DNA from: a virus
Strand: one strand, 5' to 3'
Length of the DNA stretch: 56,225 nt
Virus record (IMG/VR): IMGVR_UViG_3300044614_000423
Span: 1 to 56,225 of that record
Below the pieces are notes generated by a model that saw only the letters and a list, made by a program, of their open reading frames with translations, did not search any database and had not been told where the DNA came from. Of this stretch, positions 17,201 through 24,772 are shown piece by piece. Positions within the stretch are counted from its first letter, which is position 1; each line of letters opens with the position of its first letter. The translations under genes and the position numbers were made by a program.

Positions 17201-19651
17201 CTGGGTCAGGCACTCGAAGGTACTGGGCAAAAGCTCGAGATACCCGGTGTCACTCAAGCCACTGAGAATTTCTGGAACGATATCCAAGGGGCGGATACGT
17301 ACGCTGGAAAGGCGGCCGCCGCGATCAGGTCCGTTCTCAACAACCCATTGGTGCTCACTCAAGTCGCTAAAGAAGGCCTCCAAGAGGTGCTTCCGATCGT
17401 TACCGGTGGTGCGGTATTTAAAATACTAGGTAAAGGCGCAGGTATCGCTACTGACGTTCTAATGAACGCTTCGGAATCCATGGGTTCGCAATCTCGCCAA
17501 AAGTTTAATGAAGAGATCGCCAAGGGCACACCAGTCGATGAGGCTGAGAGGCTGGCCAACGCTGACGGATGGAAGGCGTTTGCTATTACGACTGTTACAG
17601 CGGGACTTGCCGATGCGTCGCTTGTCAAAGGTTACGAAAAAGCGATGGAGAAGTTATTTGGCAAGACTACCACGTCGGTCGGCAAAGAGTGGGCGGAAGA
17701 AGGTTTCGAAGAACTGGCGGTTGCACTTGCTACCGGTGATGACCTTGCGACCGCTATGTCAAAATCTATTGCGGGTAGCACCATAGGCTCTAAAACCTCT
17801 GGTACATTCACTGCTGGTTCTAGCGTCTCCGCAGATATTCAACAAGCATTCGCGTCCGAAGGCCTCACATCCTCCGATGGATCATTCCGTCCCGAAACTA
17901 TTACTAAAATCACCGATGCGAGCACGGCGGGTGCTACTAACACCACTCCCGATGTGGTGACTGGCGGCGCAGATACCGTTGCGGGCACAGATTTCTCGAC
18001 GATCTTCTTGAATACTGGAGATTTAACGCAAGCCATTGATACATCAATTGGCTCCGCGATTAACAGTGGTGTCGATCCAAGCGTCGCGATCACATCAGTC
18101 ATCAACGCCGCGAACAGTGTTGGGGCTGACCCGAACACGGTGGCTGTTGCCGCCGTCAATGCCGCCACAACTGCCACTACTGCACCGTCAACGGCCACTA
18201 CTGCGCCAGCTACGGCCACTACTGCGCCAGCTACAGTGACTACTGCACCGTCAACGGCCACTACTGCGCCAGCTACGGTGACTACTGCACCGTCAACGGC
18301 CACTACTGCGCCAGCTACTGCGACACCGACAACGGCCGGTATTGATACGACTGTGTCGAACACCGTTGCTACTGCCATCAGCTCCGGGACAAATCCGGCC
18401 ACTGCTGTCAATTCCGCTGTTACTACTGCAGTAAGTGCTGGTACTAATCCGGTCGTGGCTATTGGCTCCGCTGTGACCGCGGCAGTAAACGCTGGGACAG
18501 ATCCAACAACTGCTGTGACTGCGGCGGTGACTGCGGCTACAAATTCGGGCGTTGACATGACTGTTGCGACTAATGCCGCGAACAACGCCGCGAACAATGC
18601 CGCGACTGCGGCCGCCGGGATCACTACCAACACTACGGTGGATTCCGGCGCAAATACGACGACGACTACTACGACCAACGCGAATAATAATACAACGACT
18701 ATAGTCAGCACGAACACGAACACGGGCGCAACGACCACTACTAACACTAACAACAACACCGGGATAGACACCAGCATCACCCAAAACCCTGATACCAACA
18801 CTACGAACAAAACGGTAACCAACACTAACACCGATTTGACAGTTAGTGTGAACATTGACGACTCCACCGGCGCAGTCGTAAGTATTAATGGCCCCGGTAC
18901 TGTGATCGACAAAGACACTGTGGTGGTCGATGGTACTCCGATTGACGTGAATACCGGTGAAATTCTGTCACCGGAAGAAGTCGAGAAGCGCAAAAAGGCG
19001 GCAGTCAATAAGACCCCTGTCAGCCCAAGTAGACCCCCCAGCGGAACAGGCAATATAACCATTACTGAACCCACCTACGCCGCCAAAAAGAGTGACATTG
19101 CCGAGACTTGGCTCGGAGGTCGATTCCGTAACATCGCGCCCCTCGCTGGACTCGGCGCATTACTTCCACAAGACTCACCTATGTTTCAAGAAGCACAAGC
19201 AATCTCGGCACTACGCCGCGCCTCTGGGATCGATAACGAGGCCAAGACCCCCGAGGCCGACTATTACGCCTATGGCACTGAACCCTCCTACGCCAAGGTC
19301 CTTGAACCGTTCATGAATGGGGGGACTGTACAGAAATATGCCGAAGGTGGTAAAATAATGGCTTCTCCACTAATGGCGGCGTCGGGCGGCGATGTACCAC
19401 ACAAAGGCTCACACTACGTACAGGGCGCGGGCGGCGGTCAGGACGATCTCATCCCCGCCCAGCTCGCCGACGGCGAGTACGTGTTCGACGCGGATATCGT
19501 GGCGGCACTGGGTGACGGCTCGAACAAAGAGGGTGCCAAAAAGCTGGACGCGATGCGGGAAGCGATCCGCAAGCACAAGCGCGGCGGTTCCATCAAATCA
19601 ATTCCTCCAGCGGCTAAATCGCCCTTGGCATATCTGAAAGGCGTATTATGA
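14288..19651 (+). CDS. Giant virion/ejection protein (1787 aa)
   Basis: Residues about 75-285 are a Gln/Ala/Glu-rich coiled coil (AEAQRQAEQQ repeats). A globular region follows (residues 340-560). About 540-680 has Gly/Ala/Ile-rich amphipathic helices that could insert in membranes (GQIAIAVATGGLSIPQQIAA). About 1295-1345 is a TTAPATA/TTAPSTA tandem repeat, and 1400-1530 is Asn/Thr low complexity. The C-terminus (QAGGGQDDLIPAQLADGEYV-like block, then ALGDGSNKEGAKKLDAMREA) is a motif that ends many virion-interior and tape-measure-like phage proteins. It probably rides in the capsid and is ejected to form a DNA conduit (inference). No lysozyme or transglycosylase motif was found. Confidence 0.7.
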   Translation: MALRDFNIRYDFEDNGDFNFFGDAYDLFPGLNTSPLAQVAPAPAETDYFANQFADDFKQTPVSPLASVAAESAPSIPQSFIDAEQRAYEDQQMVFRDSQARAQALAEQQAEAQRQAEIAAEAARRQAIEDAFYEQQARAQAQQQAEAQRQAEQQAEAQRQAQLAQQAEAQRQALLAQQQAEAARQAELAEQARQAQLAEQRAYEDQQRTYLENQARQEAARVAAEQEAARQGALRQAEAQRLAAEQEAARVAAEQEVARQGALQQAEAARQAELAQQAEAARSAAVADAPASRSLSESAGALERATSELGDSRDDPVSRVDSIDRRNAESEARFEANLTSEDRKNIETANKLATQILDQKLTDKWTGQGYGNAEANARDMGKILASIGITDIKDFGKITKTVDAEVTPQYERTISGYDNEGNPIVDSKIVGYTDQSGNTVDASLVKTEFVSDGETGRTAYMAPVGKQEVFGNKLTGQEVPNTYSERQTGNFFGGTFAGKGNTGYGVQFDAKGNPYFYTVGASSNDLANLMQDLGPLGQIAIAVATGGLSIPQQIAANLAINVLSGKDIGDAIKGAAISYAGAQIPGLEAIKEGTSFLNGIDSTGVLANAFQNAAVSGGTALLSGRDIGDAMMKGAISGGTSGAVNALMGNIDGFKDLTPAQKNMAINAVTGVISGQPLDQIVINTAIAAANNAIAQAKNENTVIDPYFTPSTDTTSTGAGVFVQAKQAGATDAEALSAANAVTGASTNVSAPATTPDVDTTATNTQVTNNTVTGGTGSDNATTSTIGGFDQGEFEGVDRAIEQQSRNTEVERLVTAYEKTTGKSFAKLTDKEVAALAYTANSMTVDELKNASIQDILNKVPAIVGKDDQGRWVDDKGFAYDERGFRYAPGNTVPMFDVVGVGNTGTPTAAQNLDTAGNNLVNWANTLEGTSGDVVRQTLSTLIGAGGEQIADLGTALANMGVAERYNLLVQLGQALEGTGQKLEIPGVTQATENFWNDIQGADTYAGKAAAAIRSVLNNPLVLTQVAKEGLQEVLPIVTGGAVFKILGKGAGIATDVLMNASESMGSQSRQKFNEEIAKGTPVDEAERLANADGWKAFAITTVTAGLADASLVKGYEKAMEKLFGKTTTSVGKEWAEEGFEELAVALATGDDLATAMSKSIAGSTIGSKTSGTFTAGSSVSADIQQAFASEGLTSSDGSFRPETITKITDASTAGATNTTPDVVTGGADTVAGTDFSTIFLNTGDLTQAIDTSIGSAINSGVDPSVAITSVINAANSVGADPNTVAVAAVNAATTATTAPSTATTAPATATTAPATVTTAPSTATTAPATVTTAPSTATTAPATATPTTAGIDTTVSNTVATAISSGTNPATAVNSAVTTAVSAGTNPVVAIGSAVTAAVNAGTDPTTAVTAAVTAATNSGVDMTVATNAANNAANNAATAAAGITTNTTVDSGANTTTTTTTNANNNTTTIVSTNTNTGATTTTNTNNNTGIDTSITQNPDTNTTNKTVTNTNTDLTVSVNIDDSTGAVVSINGPGTVIDKDTVVVDGTPIDVNTGEILSPEEVEKRKKAAVNKTPVSPSRPPSGTGNITITEPTYAAKKSDIAETWLGGRFRNIAPLAGLGALLPQDSPMFQEAQAISALRRASGIDNEAKTPEADYYAYGTEPSYAKVLEPFMNGGTVQKYAEGGKIMASPLMAASGGDVPHKGSHYVQGAGGGQDDLIPAQLADGEYVFDADIVAALGDGSNKEGAKKLDAMREAIRKHKRGGSIKSIPPAAKSPLAYLKGVL
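18176..18322 (+). repeat. Seven 21-base tandem repeats, coding
   Basis: Seven head-to-tail 21-base units alternate between two types, ACTACTGCACCGTCAACGGCC and ACTACTGCGCCAGCTACGGCC with small variants, encoding TTAPSTA and TTAPATA/V. The alternation implies duplication of a 42-base double unit. The encoded Thr/Ala/Pro linker would be flexible and extended. Confidence 0.9.
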
Positions 19652-20649
19652 GTATATTTCAAGGCGATCCCCTACCGAATATTGACACGACCAAGGTAGT
19701 CGATACCACTGGTCCGGATTGGTACACGACATATCTTGAAGGACTTGCGAAGCCCGGCACGGAATTGCTTGGCAAGACCGGCACGGATTTGGTCGCCCCC
19801 ATGTCCGGATTGCAAACGGATGTGCTCGATGTCGCTAAATCTGGCGGCATTGGCGGATACGAGGGCATGCTGGGTGAAGCTAAAGATACGTCGAGACTCG
19901 CCGCCGCTGGCGTTACCCCCGAGATGATTCAGGGCTTCATGAATCCTTACACGTCGAGTGTGGTGGACGAAATGGAGAGACTCCAACAGCAAAGTATGCA
20001 ACGCTCGCTGATTCCGTCTTTGAAAGGCGCGTTCGCTGGCACTGGTGGTATGGGCAGTCAGCGTATGTTCGGCGCGATGGGTCAAATGGGGGCTGACGCT
20101 CAGGCGAATCTGCTTGGGGCGCAGACCAAAGCTCTATCGTCGGGCTACGACAGTGCGTTGAAGGCCGCAATGGACCAATCGGGACTGTACCGTAGTGCCG
20201 CCGAAACCCAACGAGGACTTGCCGGATCGGAACTCGATCTGAAGCTCAAAGAATTAGAGCGCATGTACAATTTGGGTGGCGAAGAGCAGAAGCTGGAGCA
20301 AACCGGAATCATGGCACCACTAGCCGCCGCGACTGGGGCGGCCAACGTGTTCTCGAATGTTAAAGTACCAAGTACTGTATCCGAGAAAGCTAGTGCCCCG
20401 ATCCCCGGAGCATATTCCACATCGCCACTCGCAACAATCGCAGGCCTTGGTTCACTGTTCGCATCAGGTTCCGGTGGTACAAGTGCCGCGACGGGATTTG
20501 GCAATGCGTTTGGTGCGCTGGGTACATCACTTGGTAAACTATTTAGTAGCCCGAGCTTCGACTCATACTTCACGGGTGGTAACAGTGGCTTCACTGGACA
20601 AACCGACGAATTCGGCGGCATGGAAGAACCTCGAGCACCCGGCGGATAA
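19648..20649 (+). CDS. Virion-interior protein (333 aa)
   Basis: Ala/Gly/Ser-rich. It begins MSIFQGDPLPNIDTTKV, has a central helical stretch (SSVVDEMERLQQQSMQRSLI ... GMGSQRMFGAMGQMGADAQA ... LDLKLKELERMYNLGGEEQK) and a Gly/Ser-rich C-terminus. Such proteins lie between the large ejection proteins in podoviruses of this kind, but I cannot name a family. Its ATG overlaps the previous stop. Structural membership is inferred from context. Confidence 0.6.
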   Translation: MSIFQGDPLPNIDTTKVVDTTGPDWYTTYLEGLAKPGTELLGKTGTDLVAPMSGLQTDVLDVAKSGGIGGYEGMLGEAKDTSRLAAAGVTPEMIQGFMNPYTSSVVDEMERLQQQSMQRSLIPSLKGAFAGTGGMGSQRMFGAMGQMGADAQANLLGAQTKALSSGYDSALKAAMDQSGLYRSAAETQRGLAGSELDLKLKELERMYNLGGEEQKLEQTGIMAPLAAATGAANVFSNVKVPSTVSEKASAPIPGAYSTSPLATIAGLGSLFASGSGGTSAATGFGNAFGALGTSLGKLFSSPSFDSYFTGGNSGFTGQTDEFGGMEEPRAPGG

Positions 20650-20657
20650 GGACTATC

Positions 20658-22277
20658 ATGGCAGAACCTACTGAAGACACAAGCGGCTACAGCCCACTGC
20701 TCGCGCAGATGATGAAGATCGACCCCGAGAAGATCGGGAGCGTATCGCTTTCGGCTCTTGGACGACAGGCGATGGGTTCCGAATCGGAGTCCTACAAAGC
20801 CGCGAAAGCGGAAGTGGACGCCGCACGCGAGACTATGAAGCAAGCGTTGCAAGACCGCAAGGGCCGAATCGACCCCACTTTCCTCGCATTGGCCCAAGGC
20901 TTCCTCGCCCCTACTCGTACTGGCTCTTTTGGTGAGTCTCTTGGTACAGCCGCTGGTGCTTTCGGGAAAGCGCAAGAAGCGGAAGCGGATCGGAATGCAC
21001 AACTGGCCAAGATGCGCTACGAACTGTCACTTAAAGCCGTCGAAGAGGAAAAAGAGGCGGCAAAGCTCGGCCTCAATGTAGTGTCGAAGCTTACCCCGCA
21101 GATGACCGCGTACCAGAAGCAAGTGCAATCCGAGGGTATTGATCCACGCTCACCGGCTGGGATACTCCGTGTAAAAGAACTGCTTGCGATCGACAAAGCA
21201 ACGCCTGAGATGAAGGCATTCGCTGGACAATCCGGAATCTCACTCACGGACCCAAGCTTCGCGATGAAATTCAAGATGTTCGAGGACACGAAGGGTCTAC
21301 GCGACATCGCTACTCGTCTGAATCTGAATCTGAACGATCCCGCACAACTCGTCACTGCACAACAAGAAGCCCAACGCGAGAAATTCCGCGCCGAAAACAA
21401 GCTTGTGGCCGACGCGTTGCAGACATTTGGTGGCGATCCGCTCAATCCAAAGGACCTTGCCCGCGCACAGAAGATCGTCGATACGAATGTGGCTTTGGAT
21501 CAGCAGAGCAAACGTACCTCAATCGCGGCACAAATCGCACAGACCACCCGGACTAAGCAAGAGATCGACGACCACATACGCAATGGCGATATCAACGCGA
21601 TCGTTACCAAAGCTATGGACGTTGGTGTGCCGATTGACCCGAAGACCTCCTATCGGGGTCTCAACAAGATCGAGATGGCTAAGAAGCGCGAGAGTGACTT
21701 GAATGAATCAGGCAGGTACATACGCGAAAAAATCTCGCCGTTCACTGCCGGAATCGAAGACGATATTCGCAACCTCGAGCGTGCTCTGAAGCTTAACTCC
21801 GAAATAAGCACCGGGTACACCTACGGTATTGGGTTCGGCGTTGGTGACATCGCGAAGCTCACTTCCGGTGACCGTGCCAAGATTAACGAGTTCGATTCGC
21901 TGTCCGCGCTTGCCGCCAAGCAAAACCGTATCCCCGGCGATTCCAATGTGTCGAACTTGGACGTCAAGATGATGCAACTCGGCACGTTCAGCTCCGACAA
22001 AGAGCCGTCTACCAATAAAACCCTGCTCGAGTTCCAGATCGCGCAACGCCGACGCGACGCTGAGTTTAATAAATACATGGCTGACTACGCCGCCGTGAAC
22101 GGTGCTATCACGCCTTTCGCGGAAGCTCAATGGCGCAGGTATTTAGATGCGAACCCGATCACGGTGCGTGATGACAAAGGCCGAGTATCGATTAATCCGA
22201 ACCGGATGACTTACCAGCAATACTTCAGCATGCCCCGCGTGCGTGTTGACAGCCAAGGACGGGAGACTCAGCAATGA
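20658..22277 (+). CDS. Coiled-coil virion-interior protein (539 aa)
   Basis: Mostly helical. Residues 50-130 and 145-350 are rich in charged heptads (YKAAKAEVDAARETMKQAL, AKMRYELSLKAVEEEKEAAK), with a block GRIDPTFLALAQGFLAPTRTG near the N-terminus that is familiar from large virion proteins of environmental podoviruses. The C-terminal 80 residues (FNKYMADYAAVNGAITPFAE ... MTYQQYFSMPRVRVDSQGRE) look globular. AAGGAC lies upstream as ribosome binding site. It is likely packaged or ejected with the genome; no catalytic motif seen. Confidence 0.6.
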   Translation: MAEPTEDTSGYSPLLAQMMKIDPEKIGSVSLSALGRQAMGSESESYKAAKAEVDAARETMKQALQDRKGRIDPTFLALAQGFLAPTRTGSFGESLGTAAGAFGKAQEAEADRNAQLAKMRYELSLKAVEEEKEAAKLGLNVVSKLTPQMTAYQKQVQSEGIDPRSPAGILRVKELLAIDKATPEMKAFAGQSGISLTDPSFAMKFKMFEDTKGLRDIATRLNLNLNDPAQLVTAQQEAQREKFRAENKLVADALQTFGGDPLNPKDLARAQKIVDTNVALDQQSKRTSIAAQIAQTTRTKQEIDDHIRNGDINAIVTKAMDVGVPIDPKTSYRGLNKIEMAKKRESDLNESGRYIREKISPFTAGIEDDIRNLERALKLNSEISTGYTYGIGFGVGDIAKLTSGDRAKINEFDSLSALAAKQNRIPGDSNVSNLDVKMMQLGTFSSDKEPSTNKTLLEFQIAQRRRDAEFNKYMADYAAVNGAITPFAEAQWRRYLDANPITVRDDKGRVSINPNRMTYQQYFSMPRVRVDSQGRETQQ

Positions 22278-24328
22278 CCATCGAGCGAGTGATTAACGGC
22301 ACGATTTACGAATTCCCCGAGGGTACATCCGAGGCCACAATTCGCAAGTTCACGCTGAACAAAGCGGGAACACCCGATGCCACAGCACCTGCCGCACCTG
22401 TGCGACCACAGGTCCAACGCCCTGAAGCAATGTTGCCCGGTGCGGCGGGTCAGGCACTCCAAGGCCTCTCCATGGGATTTTCGGACGAGGCTATCGCTCG
22501 GTTACGCTCGCTCAAGGGCGACCGGAGCTACGAGGACTTAGTGAAGGCCGAGCGCGAAGGCTTGCGCAAATACGCCGAGGCTAATCCACGCACTGCAATG
22601 GCTTCCGAACTTGGCGGTGCACTCGTCCCCGCCGTCTTTACCGGTGGCGCGGGCGCGATCCCTCAGGTGTCAAAAGCCGTGGGTCCGAAGTTGGCGAATT
22701 TACTGTTCGGTAAGGCTCCAAGTATCCCTCGAATGATGGGCTACGGTGCTGGGTCCGGTGCAGTGACTGCCGTTGGTACATCCGAAAAACCCGTCGACGA
22801 GCTGGGCGGTGAGGCACTCAAAGGTGGTGCCGCTGGCGCAGTTACTACCGGTGCGGCCGGATTGCTGGGTAAATACGTGGCGATGCCCGCGTTCAACAAG
22901 ATCAAGACCTCGCTCGGATTCGGTGACGCGAACAAGGCGGCCGACATTGCGATTGTGAAGGCACTGGAGAAGGACGGGATGACACCCGACCAAGCACTAG
23001 CCAAGATGCAAGCCATGTCCCGTGGCGAGATCACCCTTGCGGACCTCGGCGAGAACACTGCCGCACTCCTGCGCCGTGCTACCGCCGCGCCGTCCCCCGC
23101 ACGTATTTTGGGCAAGTCCGAACTCGCCGGTCGCGAGCTGGAGCGTATCCCTCGTGTGTCCGAGGACCTTCGCACCCTGATGTCCGGCTCCAAGGACTTC
23201 TACACGGACGTGCTCGACCTGATTAAGAAGCGCAGTGACGAAGCCGACCCACTCTACAAAGCGGCTTGGGCGAGTGCACCGACTTTTAACCCCACTACTG
23301 CCCCCGACATCGCTAGGCTCCGGAATCTACCCACATTCAAGGAAGCGATGAAGATCGGCGCGAAACGCATGGCGGACAACGACCTTAGCATCGCCGATCC
23401 GAGAAATACACTGCGTGCTTTGCACGAGACCAAGATCGCGCTGGACGACATGATCGAGAGTGCGATGCGGGAGGGTAAGGGTGGTCAAGCCGGGACATTG
23501 CTAGAAATGAAGCGGCGACTCCTCACCGACATGGAAAAAGCCTCACCCGAATACCGAATCGCACGGCAGACCTTTGCTGGTGATTCCGAGCTGTTGACGG
23601 CGATGAAAGAAGGCCAGCGGATTTACACGCTCCCCGAGCTGGAAATGCGCAAGCTCATCGACCGCTTTAAGGATTCTCCGTCCGAGTACGACGCCTTCCG
23701 GTCCGGCATCTCGCAGGCGATGCTGGAGAAGCTTCGAGTCGCCGGTCCGACCGCTGACCCCATGAAGTCGATCTTGTCTCGTGACGCCGAGCAAAAGCTT
23801 CGCCGAGCTTTCCGTGACGACGCCGCCTTTGATGAATTCAAGGACCGACTGCTTCAGGAGCGCACGATGCTCCAGACCGAAAAAGCCGGGTTCCGTCGTT
23901 CACCACTGGATACCGACCTTGATCAAGGTGCGGGTGGGGTGGGTGCCGCCGCGAACTTGATGGCCGGACGCCCATTTACTGCCGCCGGGGATGCACTCCG
24001 TGCCCAGTTCCCGAACCTGATCGGGATGTCACCCCGGATTGCCCAGCCCACCACTGAGAAGCTTTTGACGCCGACCGCTAAAGTGGACACGGTTATTGAC
24101 AGTATCATGCAGTCGCTCAAACAGCAAGAGCAGTCATTGCTCACTTCAAGTCGTGTTACGAACGCTGGTGCGACACTTGCGGGGGGACTCGCCGCCGCTC
24201 GAGATCCTAAAGACCAGTACCCCGAGGATACCATGGCCCCCACACGGCCACCGAAGATCGAGCTATCTGGCATGGCGACCCCGCCAGCCGGTCCCCCGCC
24301 CTCTCCCTTAAGCTCCATGGGCCAGTAA
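22274..24328 (+). CDS. Large virion-interior protein (684 aa)
   Basis: Starts overlapping the previous stop. The N-terminus (VINGTIYEFPEGTSEATIRK) is a short beta motif followed by a helical Ala/Gly-rich stretch (GALVPAVFTGGAGAIPQVSK ... GGAAGAVTTGAAGLLGKYVA), plausible as membrane-interacting during ejection. Residues about 330-560 are charged helices, and the C-terminal 40 residues are Pro-rich. The IYEFPxGTSExxIxKF start is a recurring hallmark of podovirus ejection-type proteins. It is the last gene of the structural block before the non-coding region R1. Confidence 0.6.
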   Translation: MTIERVINGTIYEFPEGTSEATIRKFTLNKAGTPDATAPAAPVRPQVQRPEAMLPGAAGQALQGLSMGFSDEAIARLRSLKGDRSYEDLVKAEREGLRKYAEANPRTAMASELGGALVPAVFTGGAGAIPQVSKAVGPKLANLLFGKAPSIPRMMGYGAGSGAVTAVGTSEKPVDELGGEALKGGAAGAVTTGAAGLLGKYVAMPAFNKIKTSLGFGDANKAADIAIVKALEKDGMTPDQALAKMQAMSRGEITLADLGENTAALLRRATAAPSPARILGKSELAGRELERIPRVSEDLRTLMSGSKDFYTDVLDLIKKRSDEADPLYKAAWASAPTFNPTTAPDIARLRNLPTFKEAMKIGAKRMADNDLSIADPRNTLRALHETKIALDDMIESAMREGKGGQAGTLLEMKRRLLTDMEKASPEYRIARQTFAGDSELLTAMKEGQRIYTLPELEMRKLIDRFKDSPSEYDAFRSGISQAMLEKLRVAGPTADPMKSILSRDAEQKLRRAFRDDAAFDEFKDRLLQERTMLQTEKAGFRRSPLDTDLDQGAGGVGAAANLMAGRPFTAAGDALRAQFPNLIGMSPRIAQPTTEKLLTPTAKVDTVIDSIMQSLKQQEQSLLTSSRVTNAGATLAGGLAAARDPKDQYPEDTMAPTRPPKIELSGMATPPAGPPPSPLSSMGQ

Positions 24329-24438
24329 GCTACCAATATAGCTCCCCACCCCTTCGATGCGCTCGAAGGGCTTCTCTCACCCCGGCATACACTCAGCTTA
24401 CATGCGCATACACGAGAGAACCCTAGAATCGACTTCCT

Positions 24439-24456
24439 GTTCCATTAAGATGGTAC
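24439..24456 (+). repeat. Imperfect palindrome GTTCCAT-N4-ATGGTAC
   Basis: GTTCCATTAAGATGGTAC, one mismatch from the perfect element found elsewhere in R1 and R2. It may be a decayed operator half-site pair. Confidence 0.55.
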
Positions 24457-24651
24457 GGCGTCTGGAACGCCCCAGTGTCTCGAAGCCCGCGTCCTTCGGG
24501 GCTTGAATGTGCCGTGTTCCGTTGTATCCCCCGTTCCATCATATACCCCCCTATTCGAACCACGTCGTTGACAGAGCATTCCCCCCGCGTGCGCATGGAA
24601 CGGTGGAACAGGAGGCCTGTCTGTCGAATGGGGGAGGGTGTTCCATCATGT

Positions 24652-24669
24652 GTTCCATTGCTATGGAAC
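24652..24669 (+). repeat. Palindrome GTTCCAT-N4-ATGGAAC
   Basis: GTTCCATTGCTATGGAAC has seven-base arms around four bases. It lies about 20 bases upstream of the -35 box of the first early promoter, a place where an activator or repressor dimer would act. Confidence 0.7.
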
Positions 24670-24689
24670 GGTGGAACAAACGGTGAGGA

Positions 24690-24718
24690 TTGATGTTCCG
24701 ATGGCGAGATGTTATAAT
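24690..24718 (+). promoter_or_regulatory. First early promoter (primase-helicase operon)
   Basis: TTGATG (24690-24695), 17-base spacer, TATAAT (24713-24718) with TG before the -10. A 54-base leader ending in ATAGAGAGG, a variant of the early ribosome binding site, leads to the primase ATG at 24773. Confidence 0.85.
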
Positions 24719-24772
24719 TATACCAGCCCACAGAAGTGGTGTCAATATATAGACGCATAGAGAGGTAAAACG

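Larger units (their letters stand above)
24401..24677 (+). repeat. Left arm of inverted repeat bracketing the early module
   Basis: This segment matches 45494-45806 in reverse complement. Shared blocks in order are CATGCGC(A/G)TACACGAGA, an AAGCCC/GGGCTT hairpin, CGTTCCATCATATACCC (17 of 17), CGTTGACAG-GCA, CCCCCGCGTGCG, CGAATGGG-GAG, then GTTCCAT-N4-ATGGAACGGTGGAAC. Spacing drifts by small indels between blocks, so the copies are old. No match to a transposase or insertion sequence lies between or beside them. Confidence 0.85.
24329..24772 (+). other. Non-coding region R1 before the early module
   Basis: A 444-base gap without a convincing gene; short frames here on both strands are crossed by palindromes. 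From left to right: a CTTCGA...TCGAAGGG hairpin near 24350-24370, one arm of a long inverted repeat shared with R2 (24401-24677), many ATGGAAC/GTTCCAT copies, an AAGCCC...GGGCTT hairpin at 24483-24503, a TTGACA box without a matching -10 at 24568, and a complete promoter at 24690. It separates the late virion genes from the early genes and probably holds transcriptional control or replication signals. Confidence 0.8.

Noticed and set aside
17839-19074. Long 411-codon frame on the minus strand
   Set aside because: Antisense to the low-complexity Thr/Ala/Asn part of the 1787-residue gene; its Val/Ala-rich product is the mirror of that composition, and no ribosome site or promoter supports it.
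20145-21002. 285-codon minus-strand frame spanning two virion genes
   Set aside because: Crosses the junction of two well-supported + strand genes; all other genes are on the + strand and the product has no recognisable motif.
24568-24573. TTGACA in the inverted repeat as a promoter
   Set aside because: No acceptable -10 at 16-18 bases in either copy, so it is recorded only as a conserved block.
24423-24758. Short frames inside R1 on both strands
   Set aside because: They run through palindromes and the inverted repeat, lack ribosome binding sites, and the equivalent R2 sequence does not keep the frame.
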